Assembly: GCF_019431455.1 (NCBI RefSeq) | Contig: NZ_JAHYSR010000027.1 | Span: forward strand, 1 to 40,075 | Direction: 5' to 3' | DNA: 40,075 nt | From: Paracoccus bogoriensis | GTDB taxonomy: Bacteria > Pseudomonadota > Alphaproteobacteria > Rhodobacterales > Rhodobacteraceae | Shown: in pieces, positions 23,308 through 31,368 of the stretch | Layout of the letters: every line of letters begins with the position of its first letter | Numbering within the stretch: the first letter of the stretch is position 1 | Position numbers and translations under genes: made by a program | Notes under the pieces: model-generated | Database searches by the model: none | The model's input: the letters and a program-made list of their open reading frames with translations, nothing else | What the model was told of the DNA's origin: nothing

Positions 23308-23661
23308 ATGAAAAACTTCATCGCAGTGGGCGATCGGCTCACCATCCCGGCGCCTGCCGACATCGCCTCGGGCGAGGGTGTGCTGCTGGAAACGCTCTTC
23401 GGCGTGGCCGAGGGCGCTGCCAGCAGCGGCGCGGAGGTCGTGCTCAAGCTCTCGGGCGTGTTCGATCTGCCAAAAGCGCCTAGCCAGGAATGGGCGATCG
23501 GCGCGGCGATCTATTGGGACGCGGCCGAGAAGCGCTGCACGACCGTCGCCACCGGCAACCGCCTGATCGGCATTGCCGTGCAGCCGGTGGGCGACAGCGC
23601 GCTGGAAACCTTGGGCCGGGTGCGGCTCAATGCCTGCTTTGGCATCCCGGTGGCAACGTGA
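23308..23661 (+). CDS. DUF2190-like capsid decoration protein
   Basis: A 117-residue protein with the DUF2190 pattern: GDRLTIPAPADIASGEGVLL, EVVLKLSGVFDLPKA, IGAAIYWD and IGIAVQPVGDSALETLGRVR-type strands. Such proteins are small trimeric cement proteins on phage heads. ATG 23308 is fixed by GGAGA 5 bases upstream. The stop overlaps the next GTG start. Confidence 0.88.
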   Translation: MKNFIAVGDRLTIPAPADIASGEGVLLETLFGVAEGAASSGAEVVLKLSGVFDLPKAPSQEWAIGAAIYWDAAEKRCTTVATGNRLIGIAVQPVGDSALETLGRVRLNACFGIPVAT

Positions 23662-23975
23662 CGGCATTCGCTGCGGCGGTGGACATCATCTTCGCCGATC
23701 CCAACCTCGCGCTGCCTGCGGTCTGGCATCCGGGCGGTGCGGGGCCCGGCCAGCCGGTTCAGGTCATCCGCCAGCGCCCCGACCGGATCGCGGGCTTTGG
23801 CGAAAGCCGGTTCGTCACCGACACGGTGGTCCTGCAACTGCGCATCTCGGACGCGCCCACCCTCGCCCAGGGCGATCTGATCGAGATTGCCGGGGAGCCG
23901 TTCGAGATCCTCGGCGAGCCCCTGCGCGATGGCGAGCGGTTGATCTGGTCGGCGGAAGCGCGGGTGCAGCCATGA
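23658..23975 (+). CDS. Putative head-tail joining protein (FII-like)
   Basis: A 105-residue, mostly beta protein (FVTDTVVLQLRISDAPTLAQ, GDLIEIAGEPFEILGEPL). Size, fold type and position between the decoration gene and the tail genes fit lambda FII-like attachment proteins. The GTG at 23658 overlaps the preceding stop (GTGA), and its own stop overlaps the next ATG. Confidence 0.7.
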   Translation: MTAFAAAVDIIFADPNLALPAVWHPGGAGPGQPVQVIRQRPDRIAGFGESRFVTDTVVLQLRISDAPTLAQGDLIEIAGEPFEILGEPLRDGERLIWSAEARVQP

Positions 23976-24625
23976 GAATCGTCGCGGCCCTTCAAGGCAA
24001 TCTTGACGCCTTCATGGCCGAGGAGATCGCCGCCGCGGAAACCGCCGTCACTGTAGGCGTCAGGGCGGCCGCTGCCGGGCTCAAGGGATCGTGGCGGGGG
24101 CAGATCGTTTCAAGCGGGCTCGGCGATCGTCTGGCCCGGACGATCCGCGAGCGCTATTTCCCGCCCGGGCGCAAATCGCTGAACGCCGCGGCGCTGGTCT
24201 ACAGCCGCGCGGGCAAGCTGGTGGATGCCTTCGACCGCGGCGTGCTGATCCGCTCCAAGGCCGGGTTCTTCCTCGCGATCCCGACCGAGGCCGCCGGCAA
24301 ATATGGCGAAGGCCGCAAGCGGATCACGCCGGGCGGCTGGGAACGGCGCACCGGGTTGCGCCTGCGCTTCGTCTATCGCCCGCGCGCGCCGAGCCTCCTC
24401 GTGATCGACAACGCCAGGCTCACCGCGCGCGGTCGCGCCGTTGCCAATGTCACCCGCCGCCGGGATGGCAACAGCTACACCCGCCTCGCCGGCCGCCAGA
24501 CGATCCCGGTCTTCATCCTCGTTCCGCAGGTGCGGCTGCCCAAGCGGCTGGACCTCGATCGCGCCGCGCGGCTTTGGGAAGGCCGACTGCCGGACCTCAT
24601 TCTTGCCAACTGGCCTCAGCGCTAG
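23972..24625 (+). CDS. DUF6441-like tail-completion protein
   Basis: A 217-residue basic protein with ALKGSWRGQI-type N-terminal helices (around 38-50), GKLVDAFDRGVLIRSKAGFF and RRRDGNSYTRLAGRQTIPVF, the pattern I associate with DUF6441. It occupies the HK97 gp10-like slot between neck and tail terminator genes. Its last 29 bases overlap a small antisense gene remnant. Confidence 0.72.
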   Translation: MRIVAALQGNLDAFMAEEIAAAETAVTVGVRAAAAGLKGSWRGQIVSSGLGDRLARTIRERYFPPGRKSLNAAALVYSRAGKLVDAFDRGVLIRSKAGFFLAIPTEAAGKYGEGRKRITPGGWERRTGLRLRFVYRPRAPSLLVIDNARLTARGRAVANVTRRRDGNSYTRLAGRQTIPVFILVPQVRLPKRLDLDRAARLWEGRLPDLILANWPQR

Positions 24626-24758
24626 GGACAGCTTCGTCCCCTGGGCGCGACTGACCGCTGTTTCTCCGTTGCGCCAGCAGGCGCGCCGCCTCGGCTTCAA
24701 TGCGCGAGCGGCGCTCGGGATCAAGCTCATCAAGTTTGTCCTTCAGTGTCCGCGCCAT
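24597..24758 (-). pseudogene. Truncated Xre-family antitoxin remnant
   Basis: A 53-residue frame starts MARTLKDKLDELDPERRSRI, the conserved opening of HigA-like HTH antitoxins of about 90-100 residues. It then diverges after about residue 30 and lacks the helix-turn-helix. GGAGG lies 5 bases upstream of the ATG, so it may still be translated. No toxin partner is visible. It opposes the tail genes and overlaps both neighbours, suggesting a decayed moron insertion. Confidence 0.6.
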
Positions 24759-25270
24759 CGCAGCCTCCGATCCAAGGCAAGAAGGATAACCCGCCGAACG
24801 AATTGCCTCAACTGGATGAGCACAACATCACCACCCCCACCACCGCCGAGGACGCCCTCGCGGCGCTTTTCGCTGCGCTGGGCGCAACCCTGCCCGCTGG
24901 CGCGAAACTCCTGCGCAATGTCACCTTGCCCGAGCGCATCCCGCCGAAAGGCGTGGCGATCCTGCGCGACGGCGATCCGGGCGAGCCCGAGGTTCTGATG
25001 TCGCCCCTGCGGTTTCTCTACGAGCACCGCGCCGAGGTCGACATTGCCGTGGAGGCATCGAACGCCTTCGACCGGGATCTGGCCTATGACAAACTCAAGC
25101 GCGCGATCGGCGAGGCCCTCGCCCTCGATCGGACGCTCGGCGGGTGTTGCGACTATGTGATCGGCGAGGCCCCGGCCGCGTTGGCGCTAGCGATCGACGG
25201 CGCCGAGGGGCTGAAGGCCGCGACGATCGGGATCGTCATGACCTACGAGACCGCCGATCCCCTCTTCTGA
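24746..25270 (+). CDS. Putative tail terminator protein
   Basis: A frame of up to 174 residues whose conserved part starts at AEDALAALFAALGATLPAGA and continues with LPERIPPKGVAILRDGDPGE, YEHRAEVDIAVEA and DRTLGGCCDYVIGEAP. Position between DUF6441 and the tail tube gene fits the tail terminator. The start is uncertain: the GTG at 24746 has no ribosome site and lies within the antisense remnant, and no later in-frame ATG precedes the conserved part. A TTG near 24803 is an alternative. Confidence 0.68.
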   Translation: MSAPSQPPIQGKKDNPPNELPQLDEHNITTPTTAEDALAALFAALGATLPAGAKLLRNVTLPERIPPKGVAILRDGDPGEPEVLMSPLRFLYEHRAEVDIAVEASNAFDRDLAYDKLKRAIGEALALDRTLGGCCDYVIGEAPAALALAIDGAEGLKAATIGIVMTYETADPLF

Positions 25271-25294
25271 TTTCCGACATCGAAAGGACACGAC

Positions 25295-26254
25295 ATGGCA
25301 CGAGCCCAGGGGGCGCGGGCGCAGATGGCGCTTGCGTTCGAGACGAGTTACGGCACGCCGCCGGCCGCGGGGCGGTTTTGGCGCATGCCGTTTGCGCAAT
25401 CCAACATCGGCAGCGAGCAGCCGCTCCTGAACTCGGAACTGCTGGGCTACGGCCGCGACCCGATCGCGCCCATCGGCGATGCGATCACCAATGACGGTGA
25501 CATCACCGTGCCGATCGATGCCCGGTTCTGGGGCGTCTGGCTCAAGGGGGCGTTTGGCGCGCCGGTGACGACCGAGGACACCGGGGTGTTCACGCACGAG
25601 TTCCAGTCGGGCGGCTGGACCCTGCCCTCGATGGCGATCGAAATCGGCATGCCCGAGGTGCCGCATTTCGCGATGAATGCGGGCTGCGTCCTCAACCAGA
25701 TCAGCTGGACCATGCAGCGCTCGGGGCTGATCACCGCGACCGTGGGCCTGATCGGCCAGGGCGAGACGGTCGCGGCGAGTTCCGCTGCCGGCACGCTGAA
25801 CGGCATGGACCTGACCCGCTTCGGCGCATTCCAGGGCGAGATCACGCGCAACGGCAGCCCGCTCGGCAATGTCGTCTCCGCGCAGATCACCTATTCGAAC
25901 AATCTCGACCGGATCGAGACCATCCGCGGCGACGGCCGGATCGACGGGGCCGATCCATCGCTCGCCTCACTGGCCGGCACGATCGAGGTGCGCTTTGCTG
26001 ATCAGACACTGCTGGATCAGGCCGTGAATGGTGCCCCGGCGGAGATCGAATTCACCTACAGCGCCGGGCCGGCGGCGCACTTCACGCTGACGGCGCATGC
26101 CGTCTATCTCCCCCGCCCCCGGCTCGCGCTTCAGGGCCCGGGCGGTGTGCAGGCGAGCTTCGCCTGGCAGGCGGCGCGCGATCCCGTGCTGGGGCGCATG
26201 GCGACCGCTACGCTGATTAATGATCTCGACAGCTACGACAACCCGAACCCCTGA
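25295..26254 (+). CDS. Phage tail tube protein
   Basis: A 319-residue beta-rich protein (MALAFETSYGTPPAAGRFWR, then repeated strands such as AMEIEIG-like and VVSAQITYSNNLDRIETIRG) of the long-tail tube family. It polymerises into the hollow tail on the scaffold of the tape measure. The GAAAGGA site lies 8 bases upstream of the start. The position before the frameshifted chaperone is canonical. Confidence 0.88.
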   Translation: MARAQGARAQMALAFETSYGTPPAAGRFWRMPFAQSNIGSEQPLLNSELLGYGRDPIAPIGDAITNDGDITVPIDARFWGVWLKGAFGAPVTTEDTGVFTHEFQSGGWTLPSMAIEIGMPEVPHFAMNAGCVLNQISWTMQRSGLITATVGLIGQGETVAASSAAGTLNGMDLTRFGAFQGEITRNGSPLGNVVSAQITYSNNLDRIETIRGDGRIDGADPSLASLAGTIEVRFADQTLLDQAVNGAPAEIEFTYSAGPAAHFTLTAHAVYLPRPRLALQGPGGVQASFAWQAARDPVLGRMATATLINDLDSYDNPNP

Positions 26255-26266
26255 CCCGGAGCCCCC

Positions 26267-26617
26267 ATGATCCGCCTCAACCTTGCCGCCGAGCCCTTCT
26301 GGTTCGACACAAACCACGGCGTGAAGCTGAAGCTCGCGCCCCTCACCTCCGCCGTCATGATGGCCGCGCGCAGCGATCCCGCCGTGCTGGCGCTGGGCGA
26401 GGACGCGCCGCGCAACCAGCGCGCGCTGGCCGTGTGCAAGGCGATCGCCCGGCTGACCGTGCTGGAATGGGAGGGCGTGACCGGCCCGGACGACGCGCCC
26501 GCCGAGCCCAGCCCCGAGAATATCGACGCGCTCCTCGATCTCTGGCCGATCTACGAGAGTTTCGAGCTCGATTACGTTGCCCCCGCCCTCGTGCTGGACG
26601 CGGAAAAAAACGTCTGA
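26267..26617 (+). CDS. Tail assembly chaperone, short form (gpG-like)
   Basis: A 116-residue protein directly before the slippery site. GGAG lies 5 bases before the ATG. Lambda gpG-like chaperones coat the tape measure during tail assembly. The frame stops at 26617, 6 bases after the A-run, and the following frame has no start of its own, which is the standard layout for the frameshifted G/GT pair. Confidence 0.85.
   Translation: MIRLNLAAEPFWFDTNHGVKLKLAPLTSAVMMAARSDPAVLALGEDAPRNQRALAVCKAIARLTVLEWEGVTGPDDAPAEPSPENIDALLDLWPIYESFELDYVAPALVLDAEKNV
26604..26611 (+). other. Programmed -1 frameshift site
   Basis: Seven A's (26604-26610) followed by C give the in-frame heptamer A-AAA-AAC (26605-26611). 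A -1 slip changes codons AAA-AAC to AAA-AAA and joins the two overlapping frames exactly as in other dsDNA phage tail chaperones. Confidence 0.85.
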
Positions 26618-26925
26618 TCGCCCTCGCCGAATGGCATTTCGGCGGGGGCGAGAGCTATTGCGCGGCCTGCGGCACGGGCTGCGCGGAATGCCCCTACACC
26701 CTTCACCGGCCCCACAGCGTTGAAGCCTGGCAGGTCTGGGATCTGGCGCTGCGGCTCACGGGCCAGCTGCGCGCGATCCCGGGCGGCGTGCTGGGCTGGG
26801 ATTTCACGGCGGCGCTGGCGCTGGGCCGGGCGCTGGGCGTGCCGGCGCATATCGCGGCCGAGTTGCTGCCCGCGATCGAACCGGTGGCGATCCGCGCCCT
26901 CAACGCTGCCCTTAAGACGGACTGA
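26605..26925 (+). CDS. Tail assembly chaperone, frameshift extension (gpT-like)
   Basis: After the -1 slip the protein continues KKRLIALAEWHFGGGESYCA and ends LNAALKTD, giving a 219-residue GT-type fusion from 26267. The extension contains paired cysteines (CAACGTGCAEC), a possible metal site, and helices that should contact the tail tube while the shared N-terminal part binds the tape measure. It has no independent start near the overlap. The tape measure gene begins 6 bp after its stop. Confidence 0.82.
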   Translation, partial: KKRLIALAEWHFGGGESYCAACGTGCAECPYTLHRPHSVEAWQVWDLALRLTGQLRAIPGGVLGWDFTAALALGRALGVPAHIAAELLPAIEPVAIRALNAALKTD

Positions 26926-26930
26926 TCCCC

Positions 26931-29342
26931 ATGAGCACCCGCAATATCGGCGTCCGGCTCTCAGTGCGCGACGGCGAGCGCGTGAAGGCCGAACTGAAAT
27001 CCCTCGGCCAGGAAGGCCAGCGCGCGCTGGAACTGATCGAGAAAGGCGCGCAACCCGCCTCGGCGGGGCTCAAGGTCGTGGACAATGTCGCCGCCGATCT
27101 TGGCGGGCGCATGGACGCGCTGGGCGGACAGGCCGGGATTGCGGGCTCGGCCCTGCGCGGTCTTGGCCCCGCCGGCGCTGCGGCCGCCGCGGCGCTGGGC
27201 GCGGTCGTGGGCACGCTGACGCTGGGGTTGCGCGAGGCCTCGCAGAACGAGCGCGCCTTCCTGCGGCTCGAACAGGTGCTCACGCGCACCGGCCGCGCCG
27301 CGGGCCAGACCGCCGGGCAAATCCGCGCCCTGGCGCAGGAACAGGCAGGGCTCACCTTCTTCTCGGAGCGCGAGCTTCTCGAAGCAGCGGCCTCGCTCGC
27401 GACCTTCCCCTCGATCGGGGGCGACGAGTTCCGCGGGGCCTTGCAGGCGGCGCAGGACCTGTCGGCCATCTATGGCGGCTCGCTGCTCGCCAATATCGAG
27501 AGCGTGGGCCGGGCGCTGGAAGACCCGATCGCCGGCTTCCAGCGGCTGCGCCAGCAGGGTTTCGCTCTGACCGAACAGCAGCGCGAACTGGTGGAGAGCT
27601 TCATCGCGGTAGGCGACACGGCCGCGGCGCAGCGTATCGTGCTCGAAAGCCTCAACGAAGTGATCGCCGGCGCCAGCCAGGCCGAGGCCGGCGGGCTTGC
27701 GGGGGCCGCGAAACAGGCGCGCGACGAGATCGCGGCGCTCGCCGAGCAGATGGCGATCGCCACCGGCGCGGGCGATCTTCTGGAAGGCGTGCTGCGCCGC
27801 ACGGCCTCTGCGGCGCGCGGCTGGCGCAGCATCATCGATGATCTGACCGATGGCGGCGATGTCGGGCGCACGGTGATCCGGCTCACCAGCCAGCTGGCCG
27901 AGGCCCAAGATCGGCTGGCCGCGGCCGCAGACCAGAGCGGGCCCATGGCGATCCGCCGCGCCCGCACCGCGCGCGCCGAGATCGCGGAACTGGAGCGCCG
28001 AATCGAGGCGGTGATCGGGCGCGGACGCCGGGAATCCGAGGCGATCCGCGAGGCCGAACAGGGGCGGGCCGAGGCGCTCCTCGAACAGCGCACCCAGCAA
28101 GGGTTTGACCGGCTTCGGGCATTGCAGAGCGAGCTTGAGGGGCTGGCGACGCCCACAGAACGCCTCGATGCGATCAATGCAAGCCTCTCGGAAACCGTGG
28201 CCCAGCTGGAACGGCTGCGCACCGAGGGCAACTCGGCCGCGATCGATGAGGCCATCCGGGCCGCGCGCGAGATCGCCGAGCGGCGGATCGAGGCAATCGA
28301 GCGGCCCGCGCGCGAAGCGGCCGAGCGCGAGGCCGGGCGCACCCGCGATCTGATCGACGGGCTGGCCGGCTCTCTCGAACGCTTCGGCAATGAACGCGCG
28401 GAATTCGTGGAGCGCTATCTCTCGCGCCTGGGCGAAAGCGCCTCCCCCGAGGAACGCGCCCGGGTGGAAGCGCTGGCGAACAGCCTTTTCGACCTGCAAC
28501 AAAGCCGCCGCGGCGCGGCCAGTGCCGATCGTGACGCGCAACGCATCGCGGCCGAGGGCGAGGCGGTCACCCGCTCGGTGCGCACGGCGACAGAGGAGTA
28601 TATCGAGACGCTGGAAACCCTGAACCGGCTCTTGGGCGCGGGCGCCATCACGCAGGAGACCTATGCCCGGGCGGCGGAACGGGCGGCCGAACGGCTCGCC
28701 ACCCTGCAACGCACCGAGGCCCGGCGGCGGCTGGCGCTCGCAAGCGACCCGCTGTCGGGCGCGATCCGGGCGCTCGAAAGCTATGCCGAGCGCGCTGGCA
28801 CCATCGCCGACACGATCGAGCAAAGCCTGACCCGCGCCTTCAGCGGGGCCGAGGACGCCGTGCGCCAGTTCGTCTCGACGGGCAAGCTGGAATTCAGCTC
28901 GCTGGTCCGCTCGATCCTTGCCGATCTCGCGGTCCTCTCCATCCGCCAGGCGGTGCTGGGACCGCTGGCGCGCGCGCTGGGCGGGGCGCTGGGCTCGGGC
29001 GGTGGGCTCTTTGCCGGCCTCGCCAATGTCATCGCCGGGGTCTTCCACGAGGGCGGGCGCGTCGGGGCGGGTGGCGCCACGCGCATGGTGCCGGCCGCGA
29101 CCTTCGCGGGCGCGCCGCGGTTTCACGGGGGCGGCGGGTTCGGGCTGAAGCCGGACGAACAGGCGGCGATCCTGCAACGCGGCGAGCGGGTTCTGAACCG
29201 GCGCGAGACCCGGGAATGGGAGGCCGGCGGTGGCACCACCGTGGTGATCAATGCCCGCGATGCCGAGAGCTTCCGCGCCAGCCAGGCGCAGATCGCGGCC
29301 GATATCGCCCGGGCGGTGGGCTTCGGGCGGCGAGGTCTCTGA
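26931..29342 (+). CDS. Tail tape measure protein
   Basis: An 803-residue, alanine/glutamate/arginine-rich helical protein with long coiled coils (about 330-620), an early conserved block LGPAGAAAAAALGAVVGTLT, QIRALAQEQAGLTFFSEREL and a hydrophobic C-terminal stretch (LGPLARALGGALGSGGGLFA, around 680-700). The C-terminal region FHGGGGFGLKPDEQAAILQR-type motif is the usual end of lambda-like tape measures. It sets tail length and may help DNA cross the cell envelope. By the common 0.15 nm per residue rule the tail would be roughly 120 nm. Confidence 0.93.
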   Translation: MSTRNIGVRLSVRDGERVKAELKSLGQEGQRALELIEKGAQPASAGLKVVDNVAADLGGRMDALGGQAGIAGSALRGLGPAGAAAAAALGAVVGTLTLGLREASQNERAFLRLEQVLTRTGRAAGQTAGQIRALAQEQAGLTFFSERELLEAAASLATFPSIGGDEFRGALQAAQDLSAIYGGSLLANIESVGRALEDPIAGFQRLRQQGFALTEQQRELVESFIAVGDTAAAQRIVLESLNEVIAGASQAEAGGLAGAAKQARDEIAALAEQMAIATGAGDLLEGVLRRTASAARGWRSIIDDLTDGGDVGRTVIRLTSQLAEAQDRLAAAADQSGPMAIRRARTARAEIAELERRIEAVIGRGRRESEAIREAEQGRAEALLEQRTQQGFDRLRALQSELEGLATPTERLDAINASLSETVAQLERLRTEGNSAAIDEAIRAAREIAERRIEAIERPAREAAEREAGRTRDLIDGLAGSLERFGNERAEFVERYLSRLGESASPEERARVEALANSLFDLQQSRRGAASADRDAQRIAAEGEAVTRSVRTATEEYIETLETLNRLLGAGAITQETYARAAERAAERLATLQRTEARRRLALASDPLSGAIRALESYAERAGTIADTIEQSLTRAFSGAEDAVRQFVSTGKLEFSSLVRSILADLAVLSIRQAVLGPLARALGGALGSGGGLFAGLANVIAGVFHEGGRVGAGGATRMVPAATFAGAPRFHGGGGFGLKPDEQAAILQRGERVLNRRETREWEAGGGTTVVINARDAESFRASQAQIAADIARAVGFGRRGL

Positions 29343-29402
29343 GCGCTTCAGGAGGCGTGGGCACCGGCTTCCGGGCACGAAGCGCGAACACGAGGACTCT
29401 TC

Positions 29403-30029
29403 ATGGCGTTTCACGACATCCGGTTTCCGGACAATATCAGCCGCGGTGCCCGCGGCGGGCCCGAGCGGCGCACGCAGATCGTGGAACTCGCCAATGGGGA
29501 GGAGGAGCGCAACAGCCCTTGGGCGAACTCGCGCCGGCGCTATGACGCCGCCTATGGTATCCGCCGCGCCGATGATCTGGCCGCGGTCATCGCCTTCTTC
29601 GAGGCCCGCCGCGGCCGGCTTTACGGGTTTCGCTGGAAGGACTGGGCCGATCACAAATCCTGCCTGCCTTCGGCCCAGCCCGGCCCCGTTGACCAGCTGA
29701 TCGGCCAGGGTGACGGGACCGGCACCGAGTTCCAGCTCGTCAAAGCCTACACCAGCGGCGCGCAATCCTGGGCGCGGATCATCACCAAGCCGGTGGCCGC
29801 CACCGTGACGATCGCGCTGGGCGGTGTCGCGCAGCCTTCCGGCTGGTCGGTCGATCTGCTCACCGGGATCGTGACCTTCGCCGCCCCGCCCGCCCCCGGC
29901 GTCAGCGTCACCGCCGGCTTCGAATTCGACGTTCCGGTGCGCTTCGACACCGACGAACTGCCCGTCACCCTCGATATCGAGCGCCTCGGATCAATCACCT
30001 CGATCCCGCTTGTGGAGATCCGCGCATGA
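29403..30029 (+). CDS. DUF2460 distal tail protein (GTA gp12-like)
   Basis: A 208-residue protein: FHDIRFPDNISRGARGGPER, AAVIAFFEARRGRLYGFRWK and a final DIERLGSITSIPLVEIRA are signatures of DUF2460, the distal-tail hub protein of Rhodobacter GTA. GAGGA lies 6 bases upstream of the start. A 60-bp gap separates it from the tape measure. The next gene overlaps by 4 bp. Confidence 0.92.
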   Translation: MAFHDIRFPDNISRGARGGPERRTQIVELANGEEERNSPWANSRRRYDAAYGIRRADDLAAVIAFFEARRGRLYGFRWKDWADHKSCLPSAQPGPVDQLIGQGDGTGTEFQLVKAYTSGAQSWARIITKPVAATVTIALGGVAQPSGWSVDLLTGIVTFAAPPAPGVSVTAGFEFDVPVRFDTDELPVTLDIERLGSITSIPLVEIRA

Positions 30030-30934
30030 AGACGCTGGCCCCCGGCCTTCAGGCCCATCTCGATACTGGCGCGACCACGCTGGCATGGTGCTGGAAGATC
30101 ACCCGCGCCGATGGCGTGGTGCTCGGGTTCACCGATCACGACCGCCCGCTTGCCTTCGCGGGGACCAGTTTCGAGCCCGAGAGCGGCTTCACGGCCTCCG
30201 AGATCAGGGCCGGCGCCGAGCTTTCGGTCGACGCGCAGGATGCCGAAGGGGCGCTGACCTCCGAGCGGATCACCGAGGCCGACATTCTGGACGGGCGCTG
30301 GGACAATGCCGTGGTCGAGGTCTGGCGGGTGAACTGGGAGGCACCGGCACAGCGCGTGCTCATGCGGCGCGGCAATATCGGCCGCATCCGGCGCGGCAAG
30401 GTGGCCTTCGTCGCCGAGGTCCGCTCGCTCTCGCACTATCTCAACCAGCCGGTAGGCCGGACCTACCAGTATTATTGCGACGCGGCGCTGGGCGACGCGC
30501 GCTGCGGGATCGATCTCGATGGCGCGGCGTATTCCGCGAGCGGCATTGTCGCCGAGACGCTGGGCGATCGGGGCTTTACGGTTACAGGCGCGCTCGCCAG
30601 CTTCGCGCCTGGCTGGTTCGATCTCGGCACGCTCCACTGGACGAGCGGCGCCAATGCGGGCAGGCGCGCGGAAGTGGCGAGCCACAGCGCCGGGGAACCC
30701 GCCCGGATAACGCTGATCGAGCCGCCGGTGCATCCGATGGCGCCGGGCGACGGCTTCTCGATCCGTGCCGGCTGCGACAAGCGCTTCGCCACCTGCCGCG
30801 ACCGCTTCGCCAATGCCATGAACTTCCGCGGCTTCCCCTCCATGCCTGGCGACGATCTGGTCGTCCGCTATCCGAACCGCGGTGATGCGAACAGCGGCCG
30901 GCCGCTCGTGCGCGTGGACGGGGGCAACACATGA
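30026..30934 (+). CDS. DUF2163 tail protein (GTA gp13-like)
   Basis: A 302-residue protein with WCWKITRADGVVLGFTDHDR and a cysteine-rich C-terminal part (YYCDAALGDARCGIDL, AGCDKRFATCRDRFANAMNF) typical of DUF2163/BR0599 proteins. In GTA this is a hub protein with an iron-sulfur cluster bound by such cysteines. It is coupled by ATGA overlaps to both neighbours. Confidence 0.92.
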   Translation: MKTLAPGLQAHLDTGATTLAWCWKITRADGVVLGFTDHDRPLAFAGTSFEPESGFTASEIRAGAELSVDAQDAEGALTSERITEADILDGRWDNAVVEVWRVNWEAPAQRVLMRRGNIGRIRRGKVAFVAEVRSLSHYLNQPVGRTYQYYCDAALGDARCGIDLDGAAYSASGIVAETLGDRGFTVTGALASFAPGWFDLGTLHWTSGANAGRRAEVASHSAGEPARITLIEPPVHPMAPGDGFSIRAGCDKRFATCRDRFANAMNFRGFPSMPGDDLVVRYPNRGDANSGRPLVRVDGGNT

Positions 30935-31362
30935 CGCCTGCCGATCCGGCCCGCGTCATCGCCGCCGCCCTGGACTGGCTCGGCACGCCCTACCAGCATC
31001 AGGCCAGCACCCGTGGCGCCGGCTGCGATTGCCTCGGGCTCGCCCGGGGCGTCTGGCGCGCACTTCAAGGGGCCGAGCCTCTGCCGATCCCGCCCTATAC
31101 CCGTGACTGGGGCGAGGCGGGCGGCCGCGAGGTTCTGGCCGAAGCCGCCCGGCGCTTCCTGATCGAGGTGCCGCTGGCCGAGGTCGGCCCCGGCGCGCTG
31201 ATCCTCTTCCGCATGGCGCCGCACGCGCCAGCCAAGCATTGCGGCATCCTGACCGGCCGCGGCCGCTTCCTCCACGCCTACGAGGGCACGGGCGTGGTCC
31301 TGCATCCCTATACCCCCTCTTGGGCGCGCCGCGCCCGCTTCGCCTTCCTGTTTCCGGGCTGA
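30931..31362 (+). CDS. NlpC/P60 cell-wall peptidase (GTA gp14-like)
   Basis: A 143-residue cysteine peptidase: DCLGLARG with catalytic C34, and KHCGIL near residue 102 with the histidine. It probably opens peptidoglycan locally during DNA entry. Tight coupling with the DUF2163 gene upstream and the baseplate gene 6 bp downstream mirrors GTA clusters. Confidence 0.92.
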   Translation: MTPADPARVIAAALDWLGTPYQHQASTRGAGCDCLGLARGVWRALQGAEPLPIPPYTRDWGEAGGREVLAEAARRFLIEVPLAEVGPGALILFRMAPHAPAKHCGILTGRGRFLHAYEGTGVVLHPYTPSWARRARFAFLFPG

Positions 31363-31368
31363 TCTCCC

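Noticed and set aside
26961..29765. A 934-codon minus-strand frame opposite the tape measure gene
   Set aside because: Same effect of GC-rich codon use; it has no ribosome site or family features and crosses a real gene boundary.
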